DNA of 64,000 bases. Origin: Delphinus delphis. Taxonomy: Eukaryota; Chordata; Mammalia; Artiodactyla; Delphinidae. Position numbers and translations under genes: made by a program. The notes under the pieces were generated by a model. It was not told the origin of the DNA, made no database searches, and saw only the letters and a program-made list of their open reading frames with translations. This document shows positions 33,600 through 44,490 of this stretch, in pieces (within the stretch, counting starts at the first letter, position 1; every line of letters begins with the position of its first letter). The stretch covers positions 9,696,680-9,760,679 of the forward strand of contig NC_082703.1 in assembly GCF_949987515.2 (NCBI RefSeq), in the 5' to 3' direction.

Positions 33600-34015
33600 C
33601 TAAGTAACCTCTTACTTCTAGTCTCCTTCCTAATTCATCTTTCATCCTGCCACTAGCTAATACTCCTAAAGTTTAATTCTAATTGTGTTAATGCCCTGCT
33701 CAAAGACTCACAGTGCTTCTCCTCTTTTTTTTTTTTTGCCGTACGCGGGCCTCTCACTGCTGTGGCCTCTCCCGTTGTGGAGCACAGGCTCCGGACGCGC
33801 AGGCTCAGCGGCCATGGCTCACGGGCCCAGCCGCTCCGCGGCATGTGGGATCTTCCCGGACCGGGGCACGAACCCGCGTCCCCTGCATCGGCAGGCGGAC
33901 TCTCAACCACTGCGCCACCAGGAAAGCCCTCCTTTTGATTATTAAGCGGAGTCCAGACTCCTTAGAATGGCACCAAGCACTCCAAAACCCAGCCTACACC
34001 TCTGTTCCAGCCTTG
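33600..34015 (+). mobile_element. L2 fragment, split by CHR-2
   Basis: 'attgtgttaatgccctgct', 'caaagactcacagtgcttct' and, after the SINE, 'gcggagtccagactccttag', 'atggcaccaagcactccaaa', 'ccttgc' follow the L2 3' region. No coding capacity. Confidence 0.65.
33725..33928 (-). mobile_element. CHR-2-like SINE, inverted, in the L2
   Basis: T-run, 'gccgtacgcgggcctctcac', 'cggccatggctcacgggc', 'gcaggcggactctcaacca', 'ctgcgccaccaggaaagcc'. One of the better preserved copies. TSD near CTCCTCTTTT / CCTCCTTTTG is imperfect. Confidence 0.95.
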
Positions 34016-34104
34016 CTTATTTATTCAATACGTATCTAGTAAGTGTCAGGCACTGTTCCGGACACGAGAGATACTGGGGAAATAGGACCGTCAAGATTTC
34101 TAGT

Positions 34105-34430
34105 TTCATGAAGTGTAAGATAAGCTACGAGGGCATGTCGGGAATTCCCTGGCCGTCCAGTGGTTAGGACTCCGTGGAGCTTCCACTACAGGGGGCACGG
34201 GTTCAATCCCTGGTCGGGGAACTAAGATCCCACAAGCCGCATGGCGTGGCCAAAAAACAGACAAATAAAAAAACAAATAAGCTATAAGGATATGTTGTAC
34301 AACACGAGGGATACAGCAAATGTTTTAAAATAACTATATATGAAGAATAACCTTTAAAAATTGTGAGTCACTATATTGTACACCTATAACTTATAATAAT
34401 ATATATCAACTATATTTCAATCTTTTTAAT
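34105..34430 (+). mobile_element. L1 3' UTR fragment with CHRS inside
   Basis: After the SINE: 'tataaggatatgttgtacaa', 'aacctttaaaaattgtgag', 'cactatattgtacacctat', 'atatatcaactatatttcaa'. The short piece before the SINE (34110-34139) is the same L1 stretch, duplicated as the SINE target site. Confidence 0.75.
34140..34270 (+). mobile_element. CHRS-like SINE inside the L1 fragment
   Basis: 'gggaattccctggccgtcc', 'gggttcaatccctggtcgg', A-rich tail. The flanking TSD AAGCTACGAGGGCATGTC / AAGCTATAAGGATATGTT differs by five transitions, consistent with age and CpG decay. Confidence 0.9.
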
Positions 34431-35169
34431 GTCAAAGAGAAATTTTTGAAAAAGGTTCCTAGTTTCCTAGTACAATAGTAGAAGGGAGATCAATTAAGCA
34501 AGCAAGCAAAACTTTCAAATGGTGATAAATGCTGTGAAGAAAAAGGAAGCTGAGTGACAGACGAAGACGGCAGGGGAGTTTTGCTAGAGCATCAGAGCAA
34601 CTGACATTTAAGCTGAGATGTGAATAACAAAGCGCAAGCCACGTGACCCTCTAGGGGGTAAGGGTGTCAAACAGAGGACGCAGACCTGGCGTAACCATGA
34701 AGCAGACCACAGAAGGCAGGTTATCTGATACGGGGGGAAGAGCAGTGTAAGAAGAGCATGGGGAGGGGACATGCATGGACCACTGAGGCCTTGCAGGCAA
34801 GGGGAGAAATCTGGATTTTCACTCCATGTCTGATGAGAAGCCATTAGTAGATTTTAAGCAAGGAAGCAAACTAATGTGATAGTCAATTTAAGTGGGTCAG
34901 TTACAAGGGATGGCAGTGGGGCAAGGGATGAAGCTGAGAGCCCAGCTGGAAGCTGAGGTCAAGTTCAAGTGAGAGATGATTGTGGCTTGGAAGAGAGAGG
35001 GTGGAAGCAAGAGAGACAGAGAGAGATGAACTGAGTCTTGGTATGTCAGGGATATAGATCACCAAAATGTACTCTGGGATCACACATGAGGGAGGCAGAG
35101 GAAAAAGAAGAGTGAAAGACGTCCGAGGTGACTTCCACGTGCTTAGCTTGAGCAAGCAGGCTGACAGTG

Positions 35170-35600
35170 GGGCCATTTACAGAGTTGCCGTTGTGTCCTC
35201 TTACGTGTCCCTCAAGCCCCCAAACACTAGAGTCAAACTAGATCACGTCACCTCTTGATCACACCCTACTCTTTTCTAGTATGTTTCATTGTCCATTTCC
35301 TTCATTTCTGCACTTTCAAACCCTAGACATAGTTCAAGATTAAAGGCAATGTTCTATTTCCTGCCTTTGTCTGCTGAAATTCTCTCTTCTATTCACAATG
35401 CTTTTTGTATTTCAGTTACCGCATGTATCCCATTGCACCTTGGATTTGTATTATTAATATTAGTGTATTAACAGTACATAGTATATTAATATTATTGCGT
35501 CCAGATATGCCACCTCCACCCATAAACTATAAGCCCCATCTGCGACCAGCTTTTCTTCATCTTTCTGTCCTCCATGAATCTTTGCATATCCACAGACATT
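35170..35600 (+). mobile_element. L2 3' fragment
   Basis: Pyrimidine-rich L2-like 3' region: 'tttgtctgctgaaattctct', 'gcacctccttgg'-type phrases are diverged, and 'ctataagccccatctgcgac' resembles the 'gaactgtgagctcc' region of L2. Assignment is tentative. Confidence 0.45.
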
Positions 35601-35689
35601 TGTGGAAGGTAGAGACGGTACAGATAATATTGCCTTCTAATCTTTGTTTACTTCTTCAGTCCCAGACTGCCTTATGATAATTCTTAAGG

Positions 35690-35800
35690 AGATTTGGGGG
35701 ATTATTCTATTGCCTGGAGGAGAAAGTCAAGTTTGAATAACTTGCCTAGGTGACACCAACGTGCCAGAATTAGAATTCATATCCTCGGAGTCTTACAATA
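35690..35800 (-). repeat. MIR-like relic
   Basis: 'ataacttgcctaggtgacac', 'cagaattagaattcatatc' read as inverted MIR core and 5' part. Confidence 0.5.
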
Positions 35801-36034
35801 TTATAGGGAGCCACGTGGATTACATCTATTTCCTCTTCAGATCCCTATGAGACTACACAGTACCTTATTTCATCAAGCCTAAAATGCCAATTCTAAGAGG
35901 CAATATTATTTTATGGAACACTAAAAAAGAAAAAATGAGGTCAGTTAAACTTTGACACCTGCCCAAACACCATCTGTTACAAGGCCATCCTGATTTCAGA
36001 GATGGTAAAGTGTGAGAGAAAAAAAAAAGTGCAT

Positions 36035-36190
36035 CTTAGAACTCTCCATTTTATAAGTGAGGAAACCAAAGCTTAGAGAGAGCAAGCACCAGCCCAACAT
36101 CAGACACCAGGCAGGTGGCAGAGTTAGGAAGCAAACTCGGGTCTCTTGGCTCCGAGAAATGTAGTCTTTACATGTTAGCGGTGCACCCTC
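36035..36190 (-). repeat. MIR SINE relic
   Basis: 'ccattttataagtgaggaaa', 'ccaaagcttagagagagc', 'caggcaggtggcagagttag', 'gaagcaaactcgggtctct'. Confidence 0.8.
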
Positions 36191-36360
36191 GTCTGTGTCT
36201 CTTGGGCTTTTCTAAGGAGGCACAGTCACAACAGGTGAACATAAAGAAATAAAGATCCAATGCAGAGCCCAGGCTGAATCTGTGTTCTATGCAGCACAAA
36301 GCCCACAATTTCCTGGCCTTTACTGAAATTAGGAAGGGAAATGTCTGGCTGAGCGCCGCC

Positions 36361-36564
36361 TTTTTTTTTTTTGCGGTACGCGGGCCTCTTACTGCTGTGG
36401 CCCTTCCCGCTGCGGAGCACAGGCTCCGGACACGCAGGCTCAGCGGCCATGGCCCACGGGCCCAGCCGCCCTACGGCATGCGGGATCCTCCCGGACCGGG
36501 GCACGAACCCGCGTCTCCTGCATCGGCAGGCGGACTCTCAACCACTGCGCCACCAGGGAAGCCC
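36361..36564 (-). mobile_element. CHR-2-like SINE, inverted
   Basis: T12, 'gcggtacgcgggcctcttac', 'cggccatggcccacgggcc', 'gcatcggcaggcggactctc', 'gcgccaccagggaagccc'. TSD not clear. Confidence 0.95.
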
Positions 36565-37004
36565 ACCTTTGCCCTCTTTTGCATAGAGCAATAAAGTGTT
36601 ATAGAAAATGCAGCACGGGTTTTTAATTTTCTCCTTGTCACTGGGTGCTGTAATCACATAATTAACCAAATGCTAGAGATAGTCATTTATAGCAAATGGG
36701 CCAAACAACCGCAGAGGTGAGCTACCCAGGGACCCAAAAGGTTACGATCGGCCTCTCAAAAAGCCACGTGTGGACAGAGCTGCACCATTCCTGGGCTGTT
36801 TGGAATCTGACACCCAAAGAAGGCAGCATTAGAGTAAAGCAAGGGCATGGAGTTTGTCCTTCAGGACAAATGAATTGCTATCATCTCAGTGGTTTGGAAA
36901 GCCCTGAGGTGATGGGGAGGGTACAGGAACCCGGGGCCAGAGGCCACAGCTCTATCCGTGCTCCTGCACTGCCCTCCATCACTTCACCCAGGATGCGAGC
37001 TGTC
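36565..37004. other. Unique DNA with a chance frame
   Basis: A 157-codon frame (36696-37169, +) spans this region and the L2 fragment downstream. It has no recognised motif, and its last third is L2-derived, so I do not call a gene. Confidence 0.4.
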
Positions 37005-37150
37005 TGGATAAGCGCCTTTGCTCAGGCCCCTCCTTCTGCCCGAGGTGCCCTTCCTGCCAACTGCATTCCTCTTCCTTCAAGCACTGCCAACCACCTCACC
37101 TGTGCCCCGGGGCCCTTCACTGCTACCACTAGTGTAGCATTTGCCACAGC
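37005..37150 (+). mobile_element. L2 3' fragment
   Basis: 'cctttgctcaggcccctcct', 'tctgcccgaggtgcccttc' and 'cacctcacctgtgccccg' are typical of the L2 3' end. Confidence 0.75.
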
Positions 37151-37194
37151 CTATCTTGGAAACAAGTAACAACAGCAACAAGTAACATCTACAG

Positions 37195-37728
37195 TGTTAC
37201 TATATATAGTACAATTCAATATATATACACATATATAGAGCTAGTATATATACATATATAAATGTGTATTTATATATATTTTATATATTTATATAGAGCT
37301 ATTATATATACAAATACATATATTTTTTATATATTTATATAAAACTATTATATATACATATATAAATATGTATCTATTTATATATTTTTTAATTTTTATG
37401 TATAGCTATTATATATACATATATATGTAATATATATAATTTTACCATATACAGAGTTATCATATATAGTACTACTTTATATATATAATATATATAACTA
37501 TTATATATAGCTATTTATCTATTTATATATGTTTATTTTTATATATTTTTATATAGCTATTATATATACATATATGTAATATATATAATTTTACCATCTA
37601 GAGTTATCATATATAGTACTACTTTATATATATAAATATATATAGCTATTATATATACATATATATCTATTTATTTTTCTATATAGCTATTTTATATGTA
37701 TATATAATTTTACACACACACACACGCA
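37195..37728 (+). repeat. AT-rich array with ~150 bp higher-order units, ending in (CA)n
   Basis: Dominated by TATATA/TATAGCTATT blocks. The segment starting AGCTATTATATATACATATA at 37404 recurs at 37555, including a shared 'aattttaccat' and 'gttatcatatatagtactac', giving a ~151 bp unit; further partial starts are at 37644 and 37685. (CA)n spans about 37712-37726. No coding. Confidence 0.9.
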
Positions 37729-38179
37729 CCACCAGCATCACCACCAGATTGTGGGCAGAAACTAACAGAACCCTGTTAAGGCCCAGAAAGGGTCTTGCTT
37801 GCCCGCTTGCCCTCATAGAGAAGCCCCTCCCGCAGCGAGCATGGCAATTGCAAAGGTGGTGCAAATACCCACTTTCTAAGATCCAGGGATGAGAACCAGA
37901 CAGGTGATTTGCAGGGGGGTTTTGACCGACACCAGAAAGTCTCCGATCCACCCTCACCGCAAATGAGTTTTGCCTTGGAAGACTGAAATTCTAGCTTGGG
38001 TATTAAGCTTCACCTTCCCCACAGAACGCTCCCTTTTAAAAGGCGATTCCCATCGCAAAGGCAGCATCTGATGTAGATTGACACAGTTTACGTCTTTCTC
38101 CCCTACAATGTGAAGCCCAGACAAAAGCAAACACTCCTCACCTGAGCAGGAGAGGGTGGGGCAATGGAGAAGGAGGCAC
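37729..38179. other. Unique DNA
   Basis: No repeat recognised. Confidence 0.4.
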
Positions 38180-38330
38180 TAAATTTATCACCATCATGAT
38201 CATCATTATTTTCATTTCAGGGATGACAAACAAAGCTTAAGTATTTGGCCCAAAGTCTAAGTGGAGTTGCTAGAATTCAACCTTGGGTCTGTCTGAAGCC
38301 AAACCCATGCCTTTCCCTACAATCAAGGAT
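38180..38330 (-). repeat. MIR SINE relic
   Basis: 'tcatcattattttcatttca', 'gggatgacaaacaaagcttaa', 'gttgctagaattcaacctt', 'gggtctgtctgaagcc'. The acceptor-like 'ttttcatttcag' is part of the MIR. Confidence 0.75.
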
Positions 38331-38615
38331 GCAAAATACCTGATTGTTTTCCCTTTTCACCCTGCCCCACCCATCTCACTCCAGGGCTTCAACTGGTCCT
38401 TATGCTTTTACCTTTTCCTCTCTTTACAAAGCATGTCAGATACTGGGAAGAGACGGAAGGTTTAACTTCCCACGTGTGCCTGCAGCCCGTTGAGGAAGGG
38501 TGGAAGGGGCAGGGGGCAGAGGGACAGAGACGTCTTCCAGGGTACCTGACACGCCCCCTGCCTCAGTGGCCAATCTAGATGACAAAGACGATTTGGAGCC
38601 TCAGAACCAGAGATA
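38331..38615. other. Unique DNA
   Basis: No element recognised. Confidence 0.35.
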
Positions 38616-38845
38616 AAAAAGTGTCTAAGATGGGCTTCCCTGGTGGCACAGTGGTTGAGAGTCCGCCTGCCGATTCAGGGGACACGGGTTCGTGCCCCGG
38701 TCCGGGAAGACCCCACATGCCGCAGAGCGGCTGGCCCCGTGAGCCATGGCCGCTGAGCCCGCGCGTCCGGAGCCTGTGCTCCGCAACGGGAGGGGCCGCA
38801 ACAGTGAGAGGCCCACGTACAGCAAAAAAAAAAAAGTATCTAAGA
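38616..38845 (+). mobile_element. CHR-2-like SINE with TSD
   Basis: Body 38632-38830 with full CHR-2 order. TSD AAAAAGT(G/A)TCTAAGA at 38616-38630 and 38831-38845. Confidence 0.95.
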
Positions 38846-39645
38846 GGCATCCGGTAATCTTTCTGAAGTTTCTTAACCCCGTGTACGGGAGAAAAAATAT
38901 CTTTTTCCTCCACCCTTCTAAGTTCTCACCTGAGACCCCTAAAACCAAAGACAGATTAGCACCAGAAAAGCATACGAATGTATTTAACACAAGCTTTATG
39001 TGACACAGGAGCCTTCATAGGAAATAAAGACCCCAGAAACGGCCTTCTGTGCCAGGCTTGAGGAGGAGAGGAGGGTCATGGAAAAGCGTGACAGGACGAA
39101 GAGCTAAGACTAGTAAACTGGAAGAAACTGAGCAAGCGCTGTTGGTTCACATGCTGTCCACATCCCTCCATCTTCAGAGACAAGCGGTTCCTCCTCCTCC
39201 GGGTAGAGGGAGGACATCTCTTATGTGTGGGTCTTATGAATTGCTTCAGGGGAGGGTCAGAAAATCCTTCCTGCTCCTGCTGTTTCTCAAATTCCTTCAG
39301 CTTGAAATATTCAATAAGCCAAGGGGCTGCATTTTGGGGGGTACGTTTATTAAACCCAGTCACCGGCAACCCCTTCTGATAAACATACACTCTCACAGCC
39401 CCCCTGGAGAGGAAACACAGGGCCGCCCTGCTGAGTAGCCCCACCAGCCAAGAAGTTTTAGTGGAACCAGAAAAACGGGTATAGATTCTGTCTTCCAAAC
39501 AGAAATTATAATCCAATATTAAAGCCTCCTCATTCCCTGCCCGAAGGCCTTAGCAATACCGATGCCCTGAGCTGAAGACATTACCTCTCATGATGACACA
39601 ATCCAGCTCCATGTATTGTGGGGATAATACAAATCAGGAAAATTC
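38846..39645. other. Unrecognised DNA with a 146-codon minus-strand frame
   Basis: A minus-strand open frame (39076-39516) starts at an ATG and includes RGAVRVYVYQKGLPVTGF and a K/E/Q-rich stretch, but I do not recognise the protein. 'ggaaataaagaccc' near 39020 and the overall composition could also fit an old LTR read on the plus strand. No splice or promoter support. Confidence 0.3.
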
Positions 39646-40527
39646 AAGAATGCATGACTTTGCGCTGGTCAGAATGGCCATCACTAAAAAGTCTACAAAT
39701 AACAAATGCTGGAGAGGGTGTAGGGAAAAGGGAACCCTCCTACACCAACTGTTAGCTGGGAAGGTAAGTTCATGCACCCACTGTGGAAAACGGTATGGAG
39801 GTTCCTCAGAAAAGTAAAAATAGAATTACTGTACGATCCAGCAATCCCTCTCCTGGGCATATATCCAGACAAAACTATAATTCAAATAGATACAGGCACC
39901 CTTATGTTCATAGCAGCACTATTCACAATAGCCAAGACGTGGAAACAACCTATATGTCCAGTGACAGATGAATGGATAAAGGAGATGTGGTACATATGTA
40001 CAATGGCATATTAGCCATCGGAAAGAACAAAATAATGCCATTTGCAGCAACATGGATGCAACTAGAGATTATCATCCTAAGTGAAGTAAGTCAGAAAAAG
40101 ACAAATACTATATATCACCTATATGTGGAATCTAACATATGACACAAATGAACCTATCTATGAAACAGAAATAGAATCAGGGACATAGAGAACAGACTGG
40201 TTGTTGCCAAGGGGGAGAGAGATAGGAGAGGGTTGGATTGGGAGTTTGGGATTAGCAGATGCCAACTGGTATATATGGAATGGATAAACAACAAGGTCCT
40301 ACTGTATAGCACAGGAAACTATGTTCAATCTGTGATAAACCATAATGGAAAAGAATATGAAAAAGAATTTATATATATGTATAACTGAGTAATTTTTCTA
40401 TAATTAACACAACATTGTAATTCAACTATACTTCAATGAAAAATAAATTTAAAAAAATAAAGTTTATCATTCTTAAAATAAAATAAAATAAAATTTGGAA
40501 GAATATAAAAAAGAATGTGTGACTTTG
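39646..40527 (+). mobile_element. L1 3' end with TSD
   Basis: Insert 39663-40510. ORF2 C-terminal relic (frame 39772-40014 includes [17 protein letters not shown] and MFIAALFTIAKTWKQP, then a premature stop after ICTMAY), followed by the 3' UTR ('ctgtatagcacaggaaac', 'aacacaacattgtaattc'). Imperfect 17 bp TSD, AAGAATG(CA/TG)TGACTTTG, at 39646-39662 and 40511-40527. Confidence 0.92.
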
Positions 40528-40564
40528 AAGGTCTACACATGAGAAAGTCTGGGAAGAGCTGATT

Positions 40565-40762
40565 GAGGCAGTGGTTCTCGAAGTGTGGTCCCCAGACCAG
40601 CAGTATCAGCATCACCTGGGAACTTGTTAGAAACTCATGTTCTTGGATCCCACCCAGTTCTACTGAATCAGAAACTCAGGGATGGGGCCCAGCTATCTGT
40701 ATTTTAAAAAGCCCTCTGGGTCATTTTGATGTCCACCACAATTTGACGACCACTTGTGTTGT
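40565..40762 (+). mobile_element. MER5-type hAT-Charlie element
   Basis: 'gcagtggttctcgaagtgtg', 'catcacctgggaacttgtt', 'ctactgaatcagaaactcag', 'ttttgatgtccaccacaat', 'gacgaccactt'. Near full length with inverted ends. Confidence 0.85.
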
Positions 40763-40948
40763 AGACTGAAGAAAGGAGAGGGGTGGCAAACGCAGTCATT
40801 TCTGAAGAGCTCTTTCCTCCAGCTGAGACTCCAGCAATAATCCAGGCAAGGAGAGAGAGAGTCATGCAGCTTGGGAGTATCGGCCTGACAAAGGCTAACT
40901 TGCCCTCATTCATAGTTCCCTTTCTTACGGCAGGCTGAGCCCTAGTCC

Positions 40949-41121
40949 AGAGTCCCGGGTGACACACTGTCTTTTCTTTTCTTTTTTTTCTTTTTTGGGC
41001 ATCCCCGTTATAGCATGCGGGATCTTAGTTCCCTGACCAGGGATCGAACCCATGCCCCCTGCACTGGGAGCATGGAGTCTTAACCACTGGACCGCTAGGG
41101 AAGTCCCAGAGGCCCGGGTGA
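40949..41121 (-). mobile_element. CHRS-like SINE, inverted
   Basis: T-rich tail (40971-40996), 'gatcttagttccctgacca', 'gagtcttaaccactggacc', 'gctagggaagtccc'. TSD AGAG(T/G)CCCGGGTGA at 40949-40962 and 41108-41121. Confidence 0.95.
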
Positions 41122-41739
41122 AATAGAACACAGTAAATTCAAAGGTTGCCTTTGACTACCTTGGATTTTAATTTCCCAGGCATGTCCTTCAGGCCAGCTT
41201 CACCTAGAACAAGCTCAGAGTCTCCCTAAAAAGAGAGAAAAGAAAGTGATTGCTGGCTCCCTCCCCCACCCCCTTGCCTTGAAATTGTTTTCTTCCAGCC
41301 TAGCCTGCTGGCTTTAATTAGGAGGAGTGAAGGCAGCATGCAGACTGGAGACAGCAGGCAGCCTCAGCACAGAAATGTGTTCAATAAACAGGTTTGGATA
41401 ATCAGAGGTCACCACATCTCTGTGTCTGCGTCCTTGTCGTCCCCCCCGCCCCCCCACCTTCCTTCCTGGCTTCTCCCTCCCCATCTTGTTTGTCTTACCA
41501 TTTACACCTCATTAGTTATAAGGAAGCCACCAGCTCAGAGTCCTGTTGCTATGGGCTTGGGAGACGGTCTGTCTTCCAGAGAGGCTGAGGGCCAGGAGGC
41601 AGGAAGTCAGGATAAATGAACTCATACTGCATGTTCACAATCGGCTATAATTAAGGCATCTTATAAATACATATGATACAAATGCATTACAATGACAAAA
41701 TCAGCCACATTTGAGTGCCTTTATACTCTGGACAATAGA
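41122..41739. other. Unique DNA, possible conserved non-coding segment
   Basis: No repeat recognised. 41290-41420 and 41600-41720 have balanced composition with TAATTA-type motifs ('gctttaattaggagg', 'ggctataattaaggc'). A frame at 41338-41619 has no known motif. Confidence 0.35.
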
Positions 41740-42238
41740 GGGTACTTTTTTGGACGCAAGAGGTATCTGCTATATTGAAAAGAGCATTAAGTGCATATTA
41801 CTAAGTGAAAGAAGCCACCTGAAAAGGCTACATGCCTTGCGATTCCAACTCTATGACATTCTGAGAAAGGTAAAACTAAGGAGACAGTAACAAGACCTGC
41901 GGTTTTTAGAGGCAGGAGAGAGAGAGAGATAAACAGATAGAGCACAGAGGATTTTTAGGGCAGTGAAACTATTTGGTATGATTTTATGATGGATCTATGT
42001 CATTCATACATTTGTCCAAACCCATGAAACGTACAACACCAAGAGTGAACCCTAGTGTCTGTCAACTAAGACTTTGAGTGATGGTGACATATCCGTGTAA
42101 GTTCATTGATTGTAACAAATGTACCGCGGTGGTCGGGGGCTATTGTACCTGTGTGGGAACAGGGAAGGTATGGGAACTTTCTGTATTTTCTGCTCCATTT
42201 TGCTATGAACCTAAAACTGCTCATAAAAAATAAAGTTT
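41740..42238 (+). mobile_element. L1M 3' end
   Basis: 'aagtgaaagaagccacctg', 'aaaaggctacatgccttgcg', 'gcacagaggatttttaggg', 'acaccaagagtgaaccctag', 'attgtaacaaatgtaccgc', 'aacctaaaactgctcat'. Clear old L1 3' UTR ending in AATAAAGT. Confidence 0.88.
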
Positions 42239-42239
42239 A

Positions 42240-42390
42240 GGGACTTCCCTGGCAGTCCAGTGGTTAAGACTACATGCTTCCACTGCAGGGGCACGGGTTT
42301 GATCCCTGGTTGGGGAACTAAGATCCCACATGCTGCACGGCATGGCCTAAAAAATTTTTTTTAAATTTAAATAAATAAAATTTATTCATA
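42240..42390 (+). mobile_element. CHRS-like SINE at the L1M end
   Basis: 'gggacttccctggcagtcc', 'gggtttgatccctggttgg', then a mixed A/T tail. It sits directly on the A-rich end of the L1M, a typical L1-endonuclease target. Confidence 0.92.
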
Positions 42391-42414
42391 AAACAAAAAA
42401 GTATTAAACTTGGA

Positions 42415-42610
42415 CTCAAAATATATGGAGTCTAATTCTATCATGGTCTTGGCCGCAGTCCGGCTGTGCCAACTTGGACAAGTTACTCGGCTTCTCTGGG
42501 CCTCAGTGGCATCATCTACAAAAATGAGAATGATAATATCCTCCAGATAGAAATGTTGCAAAGGTTAAAATGAAGTAATAAGTGTAGACATACAGTCAAT
42601 GTTTGTCTAG
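42415..42610 (+). repeat. MIR SINE relic
   Basis: 'ccggctgtgccaacttgg', 'acaagttactcggcttctc', 'tgggcctcagtggcatcat', 'gcaaaggttaaaatgaagta'. Confidence 0.82.
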
Positions 42611-42851
42611 CTAAGAATAATAGGAGAATTATATGAGGAATTTGGGGCAGAGTCTGGGACTAGAATTCCAGACTGCCGTACTGAAAGAGGCAGGGCCAGC
42701 CCGGACGGCACCACCTATATTATTACCTGATTTGAGATATGTTTTTTTCTCCACCATTGAAAGCTATCTGCCCCACTGCCCTGCTGGAAACTTGAAAAGC
42801 AAACAGTAGCTACTCCTGGGAGTAGCATATTTGGTTTTTAGGACCAAAATA

Positions 42852-43301
42852 CAGTAAGTCCCCTACATACGAATGAGTTTCATTCCGAGAACGCATTTGT
42901 ACGTCCAGCTTCTTCATTAAGTCCAGCAAAGTTAGCCTAGATACCCAACTAACACAATCGGCTATATAGTACTGCACTGTAATAGGTTTATAATAATTTT
43001 CACATAAATAATACATAAAAAACAAACACAAAAAATTAAAAAACATTTTTATCTTACGGCACAGTACCTTGAAAAGTACAGTACAACAGCTGGCACACAG
43101 GGGCTGGCATCAAGTGAACAGGCAAGAAGAGTTACTGATGGGAGGAGGGAGAGGAGGCGGGAGAAGGTAGAGCTGAAGGATCGTCAGCAACAGGAGATGG
43201 AGGGCAAGCTGCCATTTCCCTCATGCCTGACGCTGATGGAGCGCATGTTCACATCTTTGAAAGTTCAAAACTTGAAGGATTGTATGTAGGGGACTTAACT
43301 A
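42852..43301 (+). mobile_element. Tigger-like (Tc1/mariner) non-autonomous DNA transposon
   Basis: Starts CAGTAAGTCCCCTACATACG and ends with the near complement (…TGTATGTAGGGGACTTAACT), giving ~20 bp terminal inverted repeats at likely TA sites (42850-42851 and 43302-43303). The inside is non-coding. This is a mammalian cut-and-paste element; the family name is not certain. Confidence 0.75.
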
Positions 43302-43554
43302 TATATTATACTGTAAACACCTCGAAGGGCAAAACAGTGAATGATAGCATCGCAGCAGGGATGATTAACACTATCTACCTAAAAGCAAAGTCCCCAAAGA
43401 ACAGAACACAGAATGTATACGTTTTTATAAAGGGGGTGGACAGAAAATCTAGAAATATCTAGAAGCTCAAGGCATTGCCTGGGAAGGTAGATAAGTTGAC
43501 AAGGTCAGAATGAGTAGTCAGAGGAGAATTTTTAAGGCGAGGGCACAAAACTCA
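43302..43554. other. Unique DNA
   Basis: No element recognised. The frame at 43223-43462 overlaps the transposon and is unsupported. Confidence 0.35.
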
Positions 43555-44490
43555 GAGAGGAAATCAATCAAAAAGCAAGCAACCCACATCCTGAGCACCT
43601 ATACTGTGCAAGCCATTGTTCTACGTATTGGGAATACGTCACTGATGGACACAGCAATTCATGGAACTTACATCCTGGTGAACGTAAGGAACAGACCAAA
43701 AAACGGGTAAATAAGTAAACATAACTAAGCTGATATCGTATATTAAAAGGTAATATATTCTATAGAAAAAAAGAAAAGGTAAAGAATGATTGGGGGAATA
43801 AAGAGTGGGAGATTCCATTTTAAATAGGATGATCAAGGAAATGATAATTGAAAAGATGAGTAAAGCGTTGAAGGAGGGGAGGGAGTTAGCCACACAGATC
43901 TCAATGGAGAAGAGCTTTCCAGGCAAAGGGGACATCTAGAGCAAAAGCCCAGGTGGGAGCTTTCTGGGCTGTTCCAGGAATAATGAAACCAGTACAGTTG
44001 GAGCTGGGTCAATAAGGAAGAGACTAGAGGACAAGAGGTGAAACAGCTGAAGGGGCTGAATCATGCAGGGCCTCGCAGGCCACTGTGAGGAATTTGGTTT
44101 CACTCTGTAGTAGGGAGCTATGACCAGGTTGTGAGCCAAAGTGGCCCGATCTGGGTTATGATCAGATGGACCACGTTGACTATTGTGCGAAGAACAGACT
44201 GAGGCCTATAGAGACAAAGGTAGAAGCAGGTGAGCTTCTGGGAGACCCTTAGATTGAACTCCACAGGCAAGCGCTGACAGTGGTTGAGCCAGGATGACAG
44301 CAGTGGAGGCATGAAGAGGTTTAGCTCCTGTCTAGATGCTGAGGGTGGGACCACCAGGCTCACCAGAAGGAGTGATGTACAAGGTCTTGGACCTGAGCTA
44401 CTGGAAGGATGAAGTGGCTGTCAACTTGTCAACTGAGACAGGAAAGACTGCCGCTGAGCAGGTGTGGGTGGAAAATCAGGAGTTTGGGAT
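43555..44490 (+). repeat. Ancient LINE-derived repeat, longest copy here
   Basis: 'tcctgagcacctatactgtg', 'agccattgttctacgtattg', 'gggagttagccacacagatc', 'agagctttccaggcaaagg', 'gaatcatgcagggcctcgca', 'gagccaggatgacagcagtg' and 'tgagctactggaaggatgaa' keep the order of a widespread old mammalian repeat. Collinear with the shorter copies at 9295, 33285, 34016 and 53285. I believe it is LINE-derived; name uncertain. Confidence 0.6.

Larger units (their letters stand above)
34016..35165 (+). repeat. Ancient LINE-derived repeat, split by L1+CHRS
   Basis: Left piece (34016-34105): 'ttatttattcaatacgtatc', 'gtgtcaggcactgttccgg'. Right piece (34445-35165): 'ggtgataaatgctgtgaag', 'gacatttaagctgagatgtg', 'gatgagaagccattagtag', 'gagagatgattgtggcttgg'. 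Collinear with 43555-44490. Confidence 0.55.

Noticed and set aside
36696..37169. 157-codon plus frame
   Set aside because: Its end is L2-derived and its beginning shows no domain or start context; judged chance.
37404..37728. Satellite or centromere-like array
   Set aside because: Only about two units of ~150 bp, embedded in ordinary TA-rich DNA; too small for satellite DNA.
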